The notes under the pieces are model-generated. The model was not told where the DNA came from, ran no database searches, and was given only the letters and a program-made list of their open reading frames with translations. A program made the position numbers and the translations under genes. From Magnetococcales bacterium (GTDB taxonomy: Bacteria > Pseudomonadota > Magnetococcia > Magnetococcales > UBA8363): a stretch of DNA of 48,099 nucleotides. Where the stretch lies: assembly GCA_015228975.1 (NCBI GenBank), contig JADGCN010000015.1, positions 1 to 48,099 of the forward strand, given 5' to 3'. Below are positions 8,119-17,930 of this stretch, one piece after another (the stretch's first letter is position 1; every line of letters begins with the position of its first letter).

Positions 8119-11059
8119 AATAAACAAATATTCCAGTCTGGAACGCCGCTTTGTCGTTACCGTTGGATTGGGTATGCTGCTGTTTTCCCTTATTGCCGGA
8201 GCCAGTTATTACCAATACCTGTTCATCAACGAAGTCGAAAATGCCAATGACCTGCAAAAACAATTGGTTGAGACTGTGCGATCCCAGGCCGAAGTGGGCG
8301 TTTTCACTCAAAACAAGCCCATTGCCAACGAAGTCATTCAAAGTTTGCTGGTCAATCCGACCATTCTGGCGGTACGTGTCGAAACGCTTACAGATTTTCG
8401 CGTGGAAAAAACGAGGAAAGCATCGGTCGATTATTCCAATGGAACGGTGTATCCGCTCTTTTCCCCGGTTGATCACAAGGAGCAGATGGGTTCATTGATC
8501 GTGATTCAGGATCAGGATCATGTCAATCAATCCGCGGCTAGGCGTTCCATTTTCAATGCCGTGCTGATGGTCTTGCAAACGGGTATTGCGACGGTCATTT
8601 TGATGGTGATGTTTCGGCGGTTGGTTGCCAGACCAGTGGCTGATTTGGCTAAAAAAATGAAGGATATCACCCCGGGTCACGGCGTCTACTTAAAGGTCGG
8701 GGAACGGCACCGCCATGATGAAATCGGTCTCTTGTCGCAATGTGCCAATTCTTTGCTTAGAGCGACCGAGGATGCGCTCAAAACCGTGCAAGCCGCCAAC
8801 CAGTCCAAGAGTGAATTCCTTGCCAATATGAGTCATGAAATTCGTACGCCCATGAATGGCGTTCTGGGGATGATTGATTTGGCGCTGGGTATTCCGTTAC
8901 CAACCAAAGCCCGTGACTATTTGGATCACGCCAAGACATCCTCCAGGATACTCCTGGGCATCATAAACGATATTCTCGATTTTTCCAAAGTTGAAGCTGG
9001 GAAATTAACCCTCGATCCCATCGAATTTGATCTGGAAACTCTTCTGGATGAGGTTGTTGCACTGTTTCGCAGGGATATTGACAGAAAAAAACTTGAATTG
9101 CTCGTGTTTTTGCCCCCCAAGGGGCCATTGCTGTTGGTTGGAGATAAACTTCGTTTGCGGCAAATAATAACCAACCTTTTGGCTAATGCCGTCAAATTTA
9201 CTGAAAAAGGGGAGATTATCGTCCAGGTTGCCATTATTGATCAAACCAAAGATGATATCCTCCTGCAATTTTCTGTGAAAGACACGGGCATTGGACTGAC
9301 TGAGGATCAAATTTCCCGTTTGTTTACGGCTTTTTCACAAGCAGATGGCAGCACTACCCGCAAATTTGGGGGAACGGGTCTGGGACTTACGATTTGCAAA
9401 CGCCTTGTATCCCTCATGGATGGTGAGATTTGGGTTGAAAGTGCCTCTGGAGCGGGAAGTCAATTCTATTTTACAGTCTCTCTGGGCCATAAAACGATGC
9501 CGGGGAATGCCAACCATCTACCCCCTGTATGTCTGGAGAATCTGAACATTCTCGTGGTTGACGATAACGACAACGCCCGTGCCGTATTTACTGAAATTTT
9601 TGCATCATTCAACCTATCCATCGAACTGGCCTCTTCGGGTAGCGAAACCTTGTTAAAAATGAGAGAGGCTCATGAAAGTGGTCATCCTTTTAATCTGATT
9701 CTGCTTGATTGGCGCATGCCTGCCATGGACGGTATCGAGGTTGCTACTGCGATTCGTCTGGACCCATTATTTGGAAATTCTCCGCCGAAGATTATTTTAA
9801 TGACCGGATTCAATCGTGAAGATGTCGAGAAGGAAGCACGACAAATTGAGATAAATGCTTTTCTCTCCAAGCCGATTTCTCCATCTTTATTGTTCAATAC
9901 CATAATGGATGTTTCAGGTATACCTGTTGATAGTCACTATGGAAAAACTGAAAAATTAATCGATATGAATCAATTGATCAGGAAGGTGGGAGGTGCCAAA
10001 ATTCTATTAGCTGAAGATAACCTTATTAACCAGAAAGTTGCTCAGGAATTATTGAAAAATGTTGGTATGGAGGTCACTCTCGCCAATGATGGTTTGGCCG
10101 CGGTAACATTGTTACAGCAAGGGGAATACAGTTTGGTATTGATGGATATTCAAATGCCGGTGATGGATGGCTACAATGCAACGCGAGCGATCCGCTCCGA
10201 CCCGCGATTGGCTAAATTGCCAATTATCGCCATGACGGCACATGCCCTGACCGGGGATCGGGAACAATGTTTGTTGGCAGGAATGGATGACTACATTACC
10301 AAACCCATTGACCCGGATCAATTGTATGAAACATTGGAAAAATGGATCAGGCCAACTGGATGTATGGTGGATGTGGATGGCATTTTGGCCAGGCGGGCGG
10401 GTGGAGAGTACACGACAACAATGCTGAGGGAGTTACCGGGTATTCATATTGAGTCTGGTTTACGTCGGCTGGGCGGCAATATGACGTTGTATCAAACCAT
10501 GCTTGGCGAATTCAACCGCGACTATTCCATGGCGACCAAGGCGATCATGGTTTCTTTGGATGGGAGAGGACCTTTGGAAAACGCATTACGCCTCCTTCAC
10601 TCCATCAAGGGTATTGCGGGTAACCTGGGTGCCCAGTTTTTGTATGAATCCGCCCGAACTTTGGAGAAGGCCATTCTGGAGGATGAGCGTGACCGATGGC
10701 AGGAATTGTTGTCTCAATTTGCAACATGCTTAAATCAGATATTGGAATCGACGCACCCCTTCATCCCGAAAAAGAACACGATCATCACCGATGATCGTTC
10801 GGCGGTTGCTGATGGAAATAACGTGGACAGGGAAAAAGCTGGGACGATCGTATTGGAATTGTTGGAGCGGATTCAACACGCCGATATCAGTGCCCAGGAG
10901 TGCGTAGTTCCTCTCCGGGAAATCCTTCAAGATTCCAACTCTCAGACAGAGCTGGAATTATTGGCGTCTTCACTGGATATCTTTAATTTCAAGAAGGCGA
11001 AAACTCACCTGGAGTCTATTGCCGACCTTCTACAGATCCCCCTGAAGAACCAGTCATGA
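8111..11059 (+). CDS. Hybrid sensor histidine kinase (HAMP-HisKA-HATPase-REC-REC-HPt)
   Basis: The 982-residue membrane kinase has one transmembrane helix near residues 17-37 and a second near 155-175, enclosing a periplasmic sensor domain. HAMP is followed by HisKA, with phospho-acceptor His242 in MSHEIRTPMNG. The ATPase domain carries DTGIGL and GGTGLGLTI boxes. Two receiver domains have acceptors at Asp533 (LLDWRMP) and Asp679 (LMDIQMP), and a C-terminal HPt domain has His830 (LHSIKGIAGNLG). This is a full phosphorelay in one chain. The periplasmic protein encoded just upstream is a plausible ligand sensor. The cyclase encoded immediately downstream, with an ATGA overlap, carries a receiver domain and is the likely output. 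Confidence 0.93.
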   Translation: MTKINKYSSLERRFVVTVGLGMLLFSLIAGASYYQYLFINEVENANDLQKQLVETVRSQAEVGVFTQNKPIANEVIQSLLVNPTILAVRVETLTDFRVEKTRKASVDYSNGTVYPLFSPVDHKEQMGSLIVIQDQDHVNQSAARRSIFNAVLMVLQTGIATVILMVMFRRLVARPVADLAKKMKDITPGHGVYLKVGERHRHDEIGLLSQCANSLLRATEDALKTVQAANQSKSEFLANMSHEIRTPMNGVLGMIDLALGIPLPTKARDYLDHAKTSSRILLGIINDILDFSKVEAGKLTLDPIEFDLETLLDEVVALFRRDIDRKKLELLVFLPPKGPLLLVGDKLRLRQIITNLLANAVKFTEKGEIIVQVAIIDQTKDDILLQFSVKDTGIGLTEDQISRLFTAFSQADGSTTRKFGGTGLGLTICKRLVSLMDGEIWVESASGAGSQFYFTVSLGHKTMPGNANHLPPVCLENLNILVVDDNDNARAVFTEIFASFNLSIELASSGSETLLKMREAHESGHPFNLILLDWRMPAMDGIEVATAIRLDPLFGNSPPKIILMTGFNREDVEKEARQIEINAFLSKPISPSLLFNTIMDVSGIPVDSHYGKTEKLIDMNQLIRKVGGAKILLAEDNLINQKVAQELLKNVGMEVTLANDGLAAVTLLQQGEYSLVLMDIQMPVMDGYNATRAIRSDPRLAKLPIIAMTAHALTGDREQCLLAGMDDYITKPIDPDQLYETLEKWIRPTGCMVDVDGILARRAGGEYTTTMLRELPGIHIESGLRRLGGNMTLYQTMLGEFNRDYSMATKAIMVSLDGRGPLENALRLLHSIKGIAGNLGAQFLYESARTLEKAILEDERDRWQELLSQFATCLNQILESTHPFIPKKNTIITDDRSAVADGNNVDREKAGTIVLELLERIQHADISAQECVVPLREILQDSNSQTELELLASSLDIFNFKKAKTHLESIADLLQIPLKNQS

Positions 11060-12486
11060 ACCAAGCAGAAAAACATGCAACGCTATTGATAGTCGATGAC
11101 ATGCCTGCCAACATCAAGGTGTTGGTCCAGTCCCTGCACGCCAAATACCGTATTATTGTGGCAACCAATGGCCCTGGCGCTTTGGAACTGGCACTGTCTG
11201 AAAAACCCGACCTGATATTATTGGATATCATGATGCCGGGAATGGACGGTTATGAGGTATGCAAAAAATTGAAGGCCAATGAACAATTGCGAGATATTCC
11301 AATCATATTTATCACGGCCAGGGATGAGGAGGAGGATGAAGCAAAGGGCTTGGAATTAGGAGCGGTGGATTATATCACCAAACCTTTCAGCATTGCCATA
11401 GTATTGGCCAGGATCCATACGCAATTGCAAATCAGGGCCTTGAACCGCGACCTTGCAAAATCATTGAAACTGATTCGTTCGACGTTTGGCCGGTATATCT
11501 CCGAAGACGTTGTGGCCAGCATCTTGGATACGCCCGATGGGTTACGCATGGGTGGTGAGCGGAAAGAGGTCACGGTCCTGATGTCCGATTTGCGGGGATT
11601 CACTCTTTTGAGCGAGCATTATTTGCCGGAAGAGGTGTTCTCTGCGCTCAATATGTATTTGGAAATGATGACCACAATAATATTGAAACATCAGGGGACA
11701 ATTATAGAATTCATTGGAGATGGCATTCTGGCTATTTTTGGTACACCCATGCGTCAACGAGATGATCCGCAACGCGCCGTGGCATGTGCCTTGGAAATGC
11801 AGTTGGCCATGCCGCAGGTCAATGAAAAAAATAGAAATGCGGGGTTCCCTGAATTCATGATGGGCGTGGGATTGAATACCGGACATGTGATTGCGGGTAA
11901 TATTGGTTCGTATCAACGGACCAAATATGGTGTCGTGGGTAGTACGATCAATCTTGCTTCCCGCATTGAGTCACTGACCGTTGGCGGTCAGGTTCTTGTT
12001 TCAGAAGCCACAGCCCGAGCCTGCGGTCCTGTTCTTGCCATCAGCCAAAGTTGGCCAGTCATGCCCAAAGGGGTGGGACGTCCAATCACCATCCATGAGG
12101 TGACAGGGATCGCAGAACCATATTCCATCCATTTGCCAGACACGAAAAAAATAGATGTTCAGCCCATCGATAATCCTGTCCCTGTGATCATCCACATCAT
12201 GGAAGGCAAATCTGCCATAAAAACTTCCAGTGAAGGAAGACTTACGGGAGTTTCACTGCCTCTTGCGACAATTGCTTCCAATATGGGTGTTGAGAGGCTA
12301 ACCAACCTGCAAATCGATCTTTTCAATCCTCATGGGGTCTCTATCACCAATCCATTGTATTGCAAAGTGATAACCGAAGATGATGGAGACGGAACCATGA
12401 CGGTTCACTTTACTTCGGTGTCCCAGGAGGCCGAGATGTTTTTGCAGCGTCTCATAGGTTCCAACAGTGCCATTATCGCGTCATGA
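11056..12486 (+). CDS. Response regulator with class III adenylate/guanylate cyclase domain
   Basis: The 476-residue protein carries a receiver domain at about residues 10-125 with acceptor Asp57 (LLDIMMPGMDGYE). A class III nucleotide cyclase domain follows at about 165-345. Its two metal-binding Asp are visible at Asp178 (SDLRGFT) and Asp222 (FIGDG), 44 residues apart as expected, and the nucleotide/transition-state region is VVGSTINLASRIE. About 100 C-terminal residues form an additional unassigned domain. The start overlaps the kinase stop codon (ATGA). Expected role: phosphorylation by the upstream hybrid kinase controls cyclic-nucleotide synthesis. Whether the product is cAMP or cGMP cannot be read here. 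Confidence 0.9.
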   Translation: MNQAEKHATLLIVDDMPANIKVLVQSLHAKYRIIVATNGPGALELALSEKPDLILLDIMMPGMDGYEVCKKLKANEQLRDIPIIFITARDEEEDEAKGLELGAVDYITKPFSIAIVLARIHTQLQIRALNRDLAKSLKLIRSTFGRYISEDVVASILDTPDGLRMGGERKEVTVLMSDLRGFTLLSEHYLPEEVFSALNMYLEMMTTIILKHQGTIIEFIGDGILAIFGTPMRQRDDPQRAVACALEMQLAMPQVNEKNRNAGFPEFMMGVGLNTGHVIAGNIGSYQRTKYGVVGSTINLASRIESLTVGGQVLVSEATARACGPVLAISQSWPVMPKGVGRPITIHEVTGIAEPYSIHLPDTKKIDVQPIDNPVPVIIHIMEGKSAIKTSSEGRLTGVSLPLATIASNMGVERLTNLQIDLFNPHGVSITNPLYCKVITEDDGDGTMTVHFTSVSQEAEMFLQRLIGSNSAIIAS

Positions 12487-12532
12487 TGGTTCAAGACACA
12501 CCCTTGAAGCCAAATGTTCAGGCATGTCATTG

Positions 12533-13453
12533 TTATCCTTGTATTTTCCCCATATTTGTCGTTGCCACAACAATGTTCCCAACCCCTTGGAATTCAACTT
12601 TGGAAAATGCGATTCCAGAGGCCAGGGCAATACCGCGCCCATGGGTATCGAACATACGCGCCGGGTCAAATTTCATGAAAGGTTTCCAATCAAAACCGGA
12701 GCCCTCGTCGCGAATGGTGAACTCGATTTCTTCTCCCAATCGTTTGTAGGCGACATAGACCTTCTTTTGAACGTTTTCAGGAAGTTGCATACGGCGTTTG
12801 ACTTCTGTTTCCCAATCAGTCGGATCAGCGAGTTGCGATTTGTCCGCATAGGTGATTCCCAGGTTGCCATGCTCCACCGCGTTAAACAGCAATTCCCTAA
12901 GACCTACGACGATGCTTTCCCGCTCCTTGCAGGGGCAGGAGAGGAGGATGGAAAGATAATCAGCTTCTTCGAGTGTTTGAAAACTGAAATGACCTTCATC
13001 CAGAAGTTTCAATGAGTTGGCTGCTGCTCGTGTTCGCTCCAGGAGGATCCGGTGGTTGTAATAGTGATGAATGGCCGCCTGGGCGATGGCCAGGAGCGTT
13101 TCGCGATGGATCGGTCGGGTCAAATAATAATAGGCCCCGATTTCCAAACCCTGGGCGATATCGGTGCCGGAATCTTTCGAGGTTACGAATACGACCGGAA
13201 TATGGCGGGTGTGCGCGCTCTTCTTGAGTTCCTTGCAGACTTCCAAGCCTGTCATTCCCGGCATGACGATATCGAGCAGAATGAGGTCGAATGGTTGTCG
13301 ATTGACCAGTTCCAGGGCTTCCGGGCCGTTGGTGGCAAAATACATTTCGTGTTCATCGCCGAAAATGGACGAGATTGTTTTGATATTGGCGGCGACGTCA
13401 TCGACGATGAGAACTTGCCAGGGAATTTGCTGCTTGAGCATAGACGGTTCCAT
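12533..13453 (-). CDS. Receiver domain fused to RsbW-like HATPase (partner-switch regulator)
   Basis: The 306-residue soluble protein has an N-terminal receiver domain (about residues 12-130, acceptor in LILLDIVMPGMTG). A linker of about 30 residues leads to a GHKL ATPase of the anti-sigma/serine-kinase type, with N-box LRELLFNAVEHGN, G1 box DEGSGFD and G2-like GRGIALA. No His-phosphotransfer domain is present, so it is more likely an anti-sigma-type kinase or phosphoregulated switch than a classical histidine kinase. It lies 30 bp downstream of the 1187-residue gene on the same strand, suggesting an operon. A STAS antagonist-like protein is encoded at 18927. An internal ATG at 13441 is an alternative start; neither has a clear ribosome site. 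Confidence 0.85.
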   Translation of the reverse strand: MEPSMLKQQIPWQVLIVDDVAANIKTISSIFGDEHEMYFATNGPEALELVNRQPFDLILLDIVMPGMTGLEVCKELKKSAHTRHIPVVFVTSKDSGTDIAQGLEIGAYYYLTRPIHRETLLAIAQAAIHHYYNHRILLERTRAAANSLKLLDEGHFSFQTLEEADYLSILLSCPCKERESIVVGLRELLFNAVEHGNLGITYADKSQLADPTDWETEVKRRMQLPENVQKKVYVAYKRLGEEIEFTIRDEGSGFDWKPFMKFDPARMFDTHGRGIALASGIAFSKVEFQGVGNIVVATTNMGKIQG

Positions 13454-13483
13454 TCTAAATAAAATAATAAAAAGGAAAAATTG

Positions 13484-16400
13484 TCATTCTTGTTTTGGTT
13501 TGTTTATTGACGGCAGCTTTCGGGCTGATGGTTTGGCCAGGGATTGGAATTTTGGGTTGGGATAGCTTTTGGGCTCGACCGGCATATCCGGGCTTGGCGG
13601 AAATCCATTGCTATCCGCTATTTTTTCCTCTTTTGGGGTGAGTATGCCTTTAAAATCTTGAAAGGCGATCAAACGATCCTGTATTTCCATGGCCTGTACT
13701 TTGAGTTGATCCAGGGTATCCAGGTTACGTTGGGTGTAGGGGTGGTCCGATTGCAGTATGGTCTCCATGACGTGGATAATGGCATCGGCTTCTTTGGGTG
13801 CTTGGTCGAGAATGGAGCGATTCAAGTGGTGGTTGAGCATCACCGATTGCGACGGAAACCCTTTCTTCCTGTATTGTAGCTCACGCATTTTCATCCGCAA
13901 GATGGTTTGGCTGATGTCATTGAAGATTTGCCTGAGTTCCATCAGACGCATGTCCATGGTGCTGGCCATGGCCTCCATCTCTTTGCGTATCCTTTCCTCC
14001 TCCATCCGTTTTTTCTGTTCTTCCGCCTCTTTGATTTTGGCGATCAGGGCATAAGCCTCTTCCAATAATTTTTGACTCTCTTCCTCCAAGGCCATACCGG
14101 TAATGACGTGCAGGTCAGAATGGCGGTCCCGATTGTTGTCGATGACCTTGAGAACTTCCAAGATTTGCGATGTATTCAGGTTCATCCTGGATTCCATGCT
14201 GTTCAAGGTTTCCAGAAAGTCGGCCTGAGATCCGGTACCGGCCAGGGCCGGGATCATTCCCAGGCTTTCCAGCAGATTTTGCTCAAAATCCATGAGTTTG
14301 GTTTCAAAAGCGGCGAAGCGTTCGTTCCAGGATTGAGTCAGGTGGTTGCCATATTTTTTTTGAATCTCAACGGTTGGGTAGTAGCTGTTTTCAAAGATGG
14401 ACGGGATGGTTACGTCCAATAAGGATTGGAGTTCCGGTTGCAACCTGGCGATCAAATTTTTCAAGTTGGAGGATCGGGCCAGGGAATGGACGAATTCTTC
14501 ACGCCAATGGTAATAGGAGAGGGGAAACCATTCCGGTGTTGGGCGGATTCCTTTAAAAAACAGGGTGTAAAAGACATTGAGGAGGATCTCAAAGTGTTCT
14601 TTGCCCCGTTGTGACAGTCGATGGAACCGCCGTTGCGGGGCAGTGGATGTAATGAAAGAATTTTCTACGATTTCAGTGTTTCCGGAATCCAATTGTTTGG
14701 AATAGGCTTTGACGATGCGATTGATCTGTTCTTTGGTTCGTTGCGAATTATTGCGGATTTGGATACACGCTTCCGACAGAACGGGACCGTTTTTGTCGGG
14801 TATTTTTCCGGATTCGAAGAAAAATGCGGCAAACCATTGTTTGAGGATGGGCTTGCCAGGGTGAATCATCCGTTGCAGGGCAGCCAGCCGAACGTTGTAG
14901 GAACGTGTCCAATTGGGACGGTTGAGGAGGAACATTCCCAGGAACCAAAGAAGGAATCCTTCCACGAAGTTGCGATCATTGGGATGTTTGGCTTCGGCAT
15001 CCAAACGATCAACCTGTTGGTTAAAATGCATTTCGACTTCATTTCTGGTGATCGGGGATCGATCTCCGAGAACGGTTCGGGCGAGGGCGGATTCGAGGAG
15101 TTCATTGCTGGTCAGGGTGAACTCTTTTTCCCATTGGGACAGCTCTTCGAGCAATACATTGACCGATTCCCGATCCCGTCGGCCATGGCGGGCAACGGAG
15201 CGGGCAAACAAAATGGGATCAGCCAGGTCCATGCTGATGGACAAGAAAAGTATCAGGATTAAAAACAAGCCACCGGCAGCGGCACCATAGCGTTCCATGA
15301 GAAAAAAACGCAATTCGGCAAAACTTTTATGGCGGGCCTCGGGGATCATTCCGGCGCGTAATCTTTCAATGGATTCAAGCCTGGGGACATTCATGCTGGC
15401 GGAGATGACATAATCGCCGGGTTGGATATTGCCCGACAAGTCGACCTTGAGCAGGATGGCCAGATAGGCTTTGGTAATGTCGTGTAAATCTTCGACAACC
15501 TGCTGGTAGACATCCTTGGAACGTTCCAATTCCAGGATGATTTCGCCAACCAGGGCGTTGATTTGGTAATGTTCGATGGCCAGGAGACGTTTGATTTCCG
15601 ACAGGGAGTATCCCCGGACGTTCATCATGCCATCCAGGGCGTTCATGCGTTGGGTGATGGCGGATTCGGTTTGTTCGATTTGGCGGGTATAGGTTTGCCC
15701 GAGCAGGTTGATTTTTTGCTGTACCGACGTATAAAAATCGATGCCGGAACTGGTGAGCATGTGATCGATGGATTGGGCGAGAGGGGTATTGATGGACAGA
15801 CTGACATCGGAAATACCCGGTTCGTAGCCGCCGAAAATGATGAAATGTTTGGCCCAGTAACGCGGTCCCTTGCGGGCATCGCCGCTGGAGGCCAAACCGC
15901 CCGCTTCATCGTTGGGGATGCTTTCCAGGGTGGGGATGAGCGTGGCAATGTTGTCGTCCAGGACGGCTTTCAAGTCGAACAGGGAGTTGGGTTCTTTGGC
16001 AGAGGCGAAGAAGCGGTTGCCGAGTGCTTCATAGATGTTCTTTTTGATGGTTGTGGCCTGAACGGTCAGATCTTCCTTTTTGGAAAAGATCGAGACGATG
16101 CCATCGTAATTGGTCTTGATGGAAAGTGAGGTCAGGATCAGGGCGAGAATCATCCAACGCGGATTGATCAGAAAGGCATCGCGGATGCCGACGAATACCC
16201 GACCGCTGTCGGCGATTGCGCCGAACAGACGGGTTTTAAAGTCAAGAATGGCCGAGGAGAGGGCAATTCCGACCAGCACCGAGACCAGATAGCGTCGGCT
16301 TTCGCCGGCGGCTCCCTGAAAAGCATCCTGGACCAGGAAATGTAACTCTTGGGATTGGAGCAGGTCGTTGACACCACGGTAGGTGGTGTAGGTGGAACCA

Positions 16401-17047
16401 AGGAACAGGAGGATTGCCAAAGGTGGGCGGGTCAGGATGACTACTTTGGCTATGGTTGCGTAAATTTTTGAGAAAAAACCACCAAATTCCTTGGGGCGTC
16501 GCCATATTTCCCGCACTGTGGGTGAGTAACTTATGAATGGCGGTAGTTTGGCCATCCGGGTTTGGGATTCCCGGGCAAAATAGGCGAACAACCCATTCAC
16601 AGAGGCCAGGAACAACATTCTGGTCAGTTGGTAAAAAGAATTATGCTCCAGGCTGTTTTCCTGGCCAACGGCAATCTGATCATGGAAATATTTGAGTTGC
16701 CGTATTGAAACGCTTTGATCCGCTTTCTGGGCCTCGGTGGATTGTGACTGGCTGAAATTTTTTCTATAGTCAGAAATGACGCCGTTGATACGGGTCAGGT
16801 CATTTGGACTGAGCAGGGTCGGTACTATTTTTTGCAGTTCATTTTTATCGCGTTCTGAGCGCTCAAAGGTTGCGGACCCAGTGGTTGTTGGGGGGGCAGG
16901 GGTTTGATCAGGGGATGCCTTTTTCTTGCTGTGGGGAACCGGATGTTTATCGGGTTCTGCCAAGGATCCCAATCCCCCTTTGGCATGGGGGCCAAACAGG
17001 TCTTCAACCAGGCCGCCGTAGAGCTTGAGAAGATCGTCGTTGGCCAT
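13484..17047 (-). CDS. Large multi-pass membrane protein with coiled-coil C-terminus, unknown function
   Basis: The 1187-residue protein is not recognised as a known family. Visible parts: a low-complexity Pro/Lys-rich N-terminus (to about 60); hydrophobic segments around residues 195-225 (VVILTRPPLAILLFLGSTY), 250-270 (YLVSVLVGIALSSAIL) and 293-310 (WMILALILTSLSI); a long putative extracytoplasmic region; another membrane segment near 590-615 (GGLFLILILFLSISMDL); a long cytoplasmic helical region; and a Lys/Glu coiled coil around 1010-1065. The start at ATG 17047 has AAAGGA about 12 bp upstream. It precedes the REC-HATPase gene by 30 bp and is probably cotranscribed with it. Like the gene at the left edge it is a giant membrane coiled-coil protein; a structural or stator-like role is speculation. 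Confidence 0.8.
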   Translation of the reverse strand: MANDDLLKLYGGLVEDLFGPHAKGGLGSLAEPDKHPVPHSKKKASPDQTPAPPTTTGSATFERSERDKNELQKIVPTLLSPNDLTRINGVISDYRKNFSQSQSTEAQKADQSVSIRQLKYFHDQIAVGQENSLEHNSFYQLTRMLFLASVNGLFAYFARESQTRMAKLPPFISYSPTVREIWRRPKEFGGFFSKIYATIAKVVILTRPPLAILLFLGSTYTTYRGVNDLLQSQELHFLVQDAFQGAAGESRRYLVSVLVGIALSSAILDFKTRLFGAIADSGRVFVGIRDAFLINPRWMILALILTSLSIKTNYDGIVSIFSKKEDLTVQATTIKKNIYEALGNRFFASAKEPNSLFDLKAVLDDNIATLIPTLESIPNDEAGGLASSGDARKGPRYWAKHFIIFGGYEPGISDVSLSINTPLAQSIDHMLTSSGIDFYTSVQQKINLLGQTYTRQIEQTESAITQRMNALDGMMNVRGYSLSEIKRLLAIEHYQINALVGEIILELERSKDVYQQVVEDLHDITKAYLAILLKVDLSGNIQPGDYVISASMNVPRLESIERLRAGMIPEARHKSFAELRFFLMERYGAAAGGLFLILILFLSISMDLADPILFARSVARHGRRDRESVNVLLEELSQWEKEFTLTSNELLESALARTVLGDRSPITRNEVEMHFNQQVDRLDAEAKHPNDRNFVEGFLLWFLGMFLLNRPNWTRSYNVRLAALQRMIHPGKPILKQWFAAFFFESGKIPDKNGPVLSEACIQIRNNSQRTKEQINRIVKAYSKQLDSGNTEIVENSFITSTAPQRRFHRLSQRGKEHFEILLNVFYTLFFKGIRPTPEWFPLSYYHWREEFVHSLARSSNLKNLIARLQPELQSLLDVTIPSIFENSYYPTVEIQKKYGNHLTQSWNERFAAFETKLMDFEQNLLESLGMIPALAGTGSQADFLETLNSMESRMNLNTSQILEVLKVIDNNRDRHSDLHVITGMALEEESQKLLEEAYALIAKIKEAEEQKKRMEEERIRKEMEAMASTMDMRLMELRQIFNDISQTILRMKMRELQYRKKGFPSQSVMLNHHLNRSILDQAPKEADAIIHVMETILQSDHPYTQRNLDTLDQLKVQAMEIQDRLIAFQDFKGILTPKEEKIADSNGFPPSPDMPVEPKSYPNPKFQSLAKPSARKLPSINKPKQE

Positions 17048-17263
17048 GGAAGGTCCAGATGTCCTTTACGGATGATCAGGGGATTGGTTCTTTTTTTTGA
17101 AGGTCATTCGCTGAATTGATTTACAATACGGCAGACTGGCTTTTACCACAACGGGCCTATTTTTTTCCATGAGGAAAACCGTTCCGGTTGGAGATTGCAG
17201 GCACCCTTTGATAGATAATATTTTTTTTGGCTGTGGGGCGGCGAGTTCGCCGGGAGATCGTCC

Positions 17264-17887
17264 ATGAGTGGCGTAACGGCTCAGTCACGAAGGTGGTTTT
17301 GGGTTTTGTTGCTTGTGTTGTTGGGGATGGACCCCCGGAGTTCCCATGGCGGTGATGCAGGGGTTCTCTCCCTGTTACGTCGGGAAGGGCAGGTGGATGA
17401 ACGGGTCAGCATGATCCTGGGGCAGGCGATGGTGGCGGTGGAGGGGTGGGGGCCGGAGCAGGAAGCATTCGATGGCTTGGTGCGTGCGGCGAACCAGGGT
17501 GATGGCTTGGCGGCGCTGAATCTGGTCGTGCTGTATCAGACAGGGGGGAAATTCGCCAAAGATCCTGGAAAGGCTTTTTATTGGTTGCAGAAAATAACCT
17601 CGGGAGCAATCGTAGCGGGTCTATCCCGCGAATTGGCAGCCTGGGCCAGGCTCAAGATGGGCATGGCCTATCTCAACGGGGAGGGGGTGGCTGTTGACCC
17701 GGAAAAAGCCCGGTATTGGCTGTTGGAGGCGGCCAATATGGATGCGGCCTATGCAGAATACGTGTTGGGTCAGTTGGATGCTCCGGAGGGTGGTGCGGCC
17801 AGCGGGAGTTCCGTTCAGAATTGGACCCGACGTGCGGCATCGCGAGGGTTTACCCCAGCCCGGGCTACCCTGAAACAGATGCCATGA
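17264..17887 (+). CDS. Exported Sel1-repeat (TPR-like) protein
   Basis: The 207-residue protein has an N-terminal signal peptide (WFWVLLLVLLGMDPRSSHG) and then Sel1-like repeats. Recognisable units are GDGLAALNLVVLYQTGGKFAKD (about 84-105) and AWARLKMGMAYLNGEGVAVD (about 126-145), with the usual PEKARYWLLEAA continuation. Sel1 repeats make helical scaffolds for protein-protein contact, here in the periplasm. ATG 17264 is preceded by GGGAG at good spacing. It converges with the PEGA gene, 43 bp apart. No specific partner can be inferred. Confidence 0.8.
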   Translation: MSGVTAQSRRWFWVLLLVLLGMDPRSSHGGDAGVLSLLRREGQVDERVSMILGQAMVAVEGWGPEQEAFDGLVRAANQGDGLAALNLVVLYQTGGKFAKDPGKAFYWLQKITSGAIVAGLSRELAAWARLKMGMAYLNGEGVAVDPEKARYWLLEAANMDAAYAEYVLGQLDAPEGGAASGSSVQNWTRRAASRGFTPARATLKQMP

Positions 17888-17930
17888 GGAATCCGTGCAG
17901 GTTGCCAAAGGGGTGGTGCTGGGGTGGGGA

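Noticed and set aside
15563-16129. 188-codon plus-strand frame opposite the 1187-residue gene
   Set aside because: Shadow of the long minus-strand gene; no ribosome site or family.
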